From positions 1 to 5,660 of the forward strand of contig CANETG010000182.1 in the NCBI GenBank assembly GCA_947440875.1: DNA of 5,660 bases, read 5' to 3'. A program made the translations under genes and the position numbers. The notes beneath the pieces are model-generated. The model saw only the letters and a list, made by a program, of their open reading frames with translations, was not told the origin of the DNA and ran no database searches. The DNA is from Bacteriovoracaceae bacterium (GTDB taxonomy: Bacteria > Bdellovibrionota > Bacteriovoracia > Bacteriovoracales > Bacteriovoracaceae). The number at the start of each line of letters is the position of its first letter. Positions within the stretch are counted from its first letter, which is position 1. This document shows, in pieces, positions 5,374 through 5,660 of this stretch.

Positions 5374-5660
5374 ATGAAAAATGCAGTTATTGTCGACGCC
5401 GTAAGAACTCCGATGGGAAAATCGAAGGCCGGAGTTTTTAGAAACGTTCGCGCGGAAGATCTCTCCGCTCATCTCATGAAAGCAATTTTGAAAAGAAATC
5501 CGGACATGAATCCCGGAGAGATCGAAGACATCATCTGGGGGTGCGTTCAGCAGACTCTCGAGCAGTGCTACAACATCGGAAGAAATGCTCAGCTCCTGAC
5601 CGAGATTCCTAAAACTGTATCAGCTCAGACAGTGAATCGTTTGTGTGGATCATCGATGAC
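5374..5660 (+). CDS. fadA: 3-ketoacyl-CoA thiolase FadA, beta subunit of the fatty acid oxidation complex, 3'-truncated by window edge
   Basis: Ninety-five complete codons are in the window; E. coli FadA has 387 residues. FadA cleaves 3-ketoacyl-CoA with coenzyme A to acetyl-CoA and a shortened acyl-CoA, as the partner of FadB. Visible family blocks are VIVDAVRTPMGKSKAG (5-20), FRNVRAEDLSAHLM (22-35), WGCVQQTLEQ (55-64) and TVNRLCGSSM (86-95), where Cys91 is the nucleophilic cysteine, at the same number as in E. coli. The ATG at 5374 follows the fadB stop by nine bases. The ribosome site AGGA (5363-5366) overlaps that TAG stop, so fadA translation is likely coupled to fadB, suiting a 1:1 complex. 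The other catalytic residues, a histidine and a second cysteine near the C terminus, lie outside the window. Confidence 0.96.
   Translation, partial: MKNAVIVDAVRTPMGKSKAGVFRNVRAEDLSAHLMKAILKRNPDMNPGEIEDIIWGCVQQTLEQCYNIGRNAQLLTEIPKTVSAQTVNRLCGSSM

Overview
The window carries six genes of an ordinary bacterial chromosome, very probably from a Gram-negative organism of moderate GC content. The fadB and fadA products are close, residue by residue, to the proteobacterial FadBA fatty-acid oxidation complex, and the aldehyde reductase is close to E. coli YqhD. A member of the Bdellovibrionota/Bacteriovorax group or another proteobacterial lineage would fit, but the sequence alone does not settle this. 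No mobile element, CRISPR array, rRNA or tRNA is visible.

Layout: positions 1-860 (+) hold the 3' part of an arylsulfotransferase-like beta-propeller protein whose start lies to the left of the window. It runs head-on into a two-gene minus-strand operon, with the two stop codons overlapping in CTAA (857-860). That operon is yqhD (2613-1468), an NADPH-type iron-dependent aldehyde reductase, followed by a DTW-domain tRNA aminocarboxypropyltransferase homologue (1471-857) coupled through a 4-base GTGA overlap. Back to back with yqhD, after only 46 bases, a plus-strand group begins: a thioredoxin-type glutathione peroxidase (2660-3139), an 80-base leader, fadB (3220-5364), and the 5' part of fadA (5374 to the window end).

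Function: fadB and fadA form the trifunctional beta-oxidation complex (hydratase, dehydrogenase, thiolase). The peroxidase would reduce lipid or other hydroperoxides, and YqhD reduces short aldehydes such as lipid-peroxidation products. The divergent block therefore reads as a plausible lipid catabolism and lipid-damage module; this link is inferred from gene adjacency.

The most striking non-coding signal is in the gpx-fadB gap. A long, nearly perfect inverted repeat (3172-3217) would fold in mRNA into a hairpin that buries the whole fadB Shine-Dalgarno AAGGAG in its stem. This suggests translational control of fadBA by RNA structure (thermosensor, ligand or protein switch), unlike the known FadR-type transcriptional control. 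A second point is the very short yqhD/gpx divergent gap. The best promoter candidate for yqhD there would start transcription at or next to its ATG, in line with the absence of a visible Shine-Dalgarno. No complete new multi-gene system was recognised; the genes themselves belong to known families.
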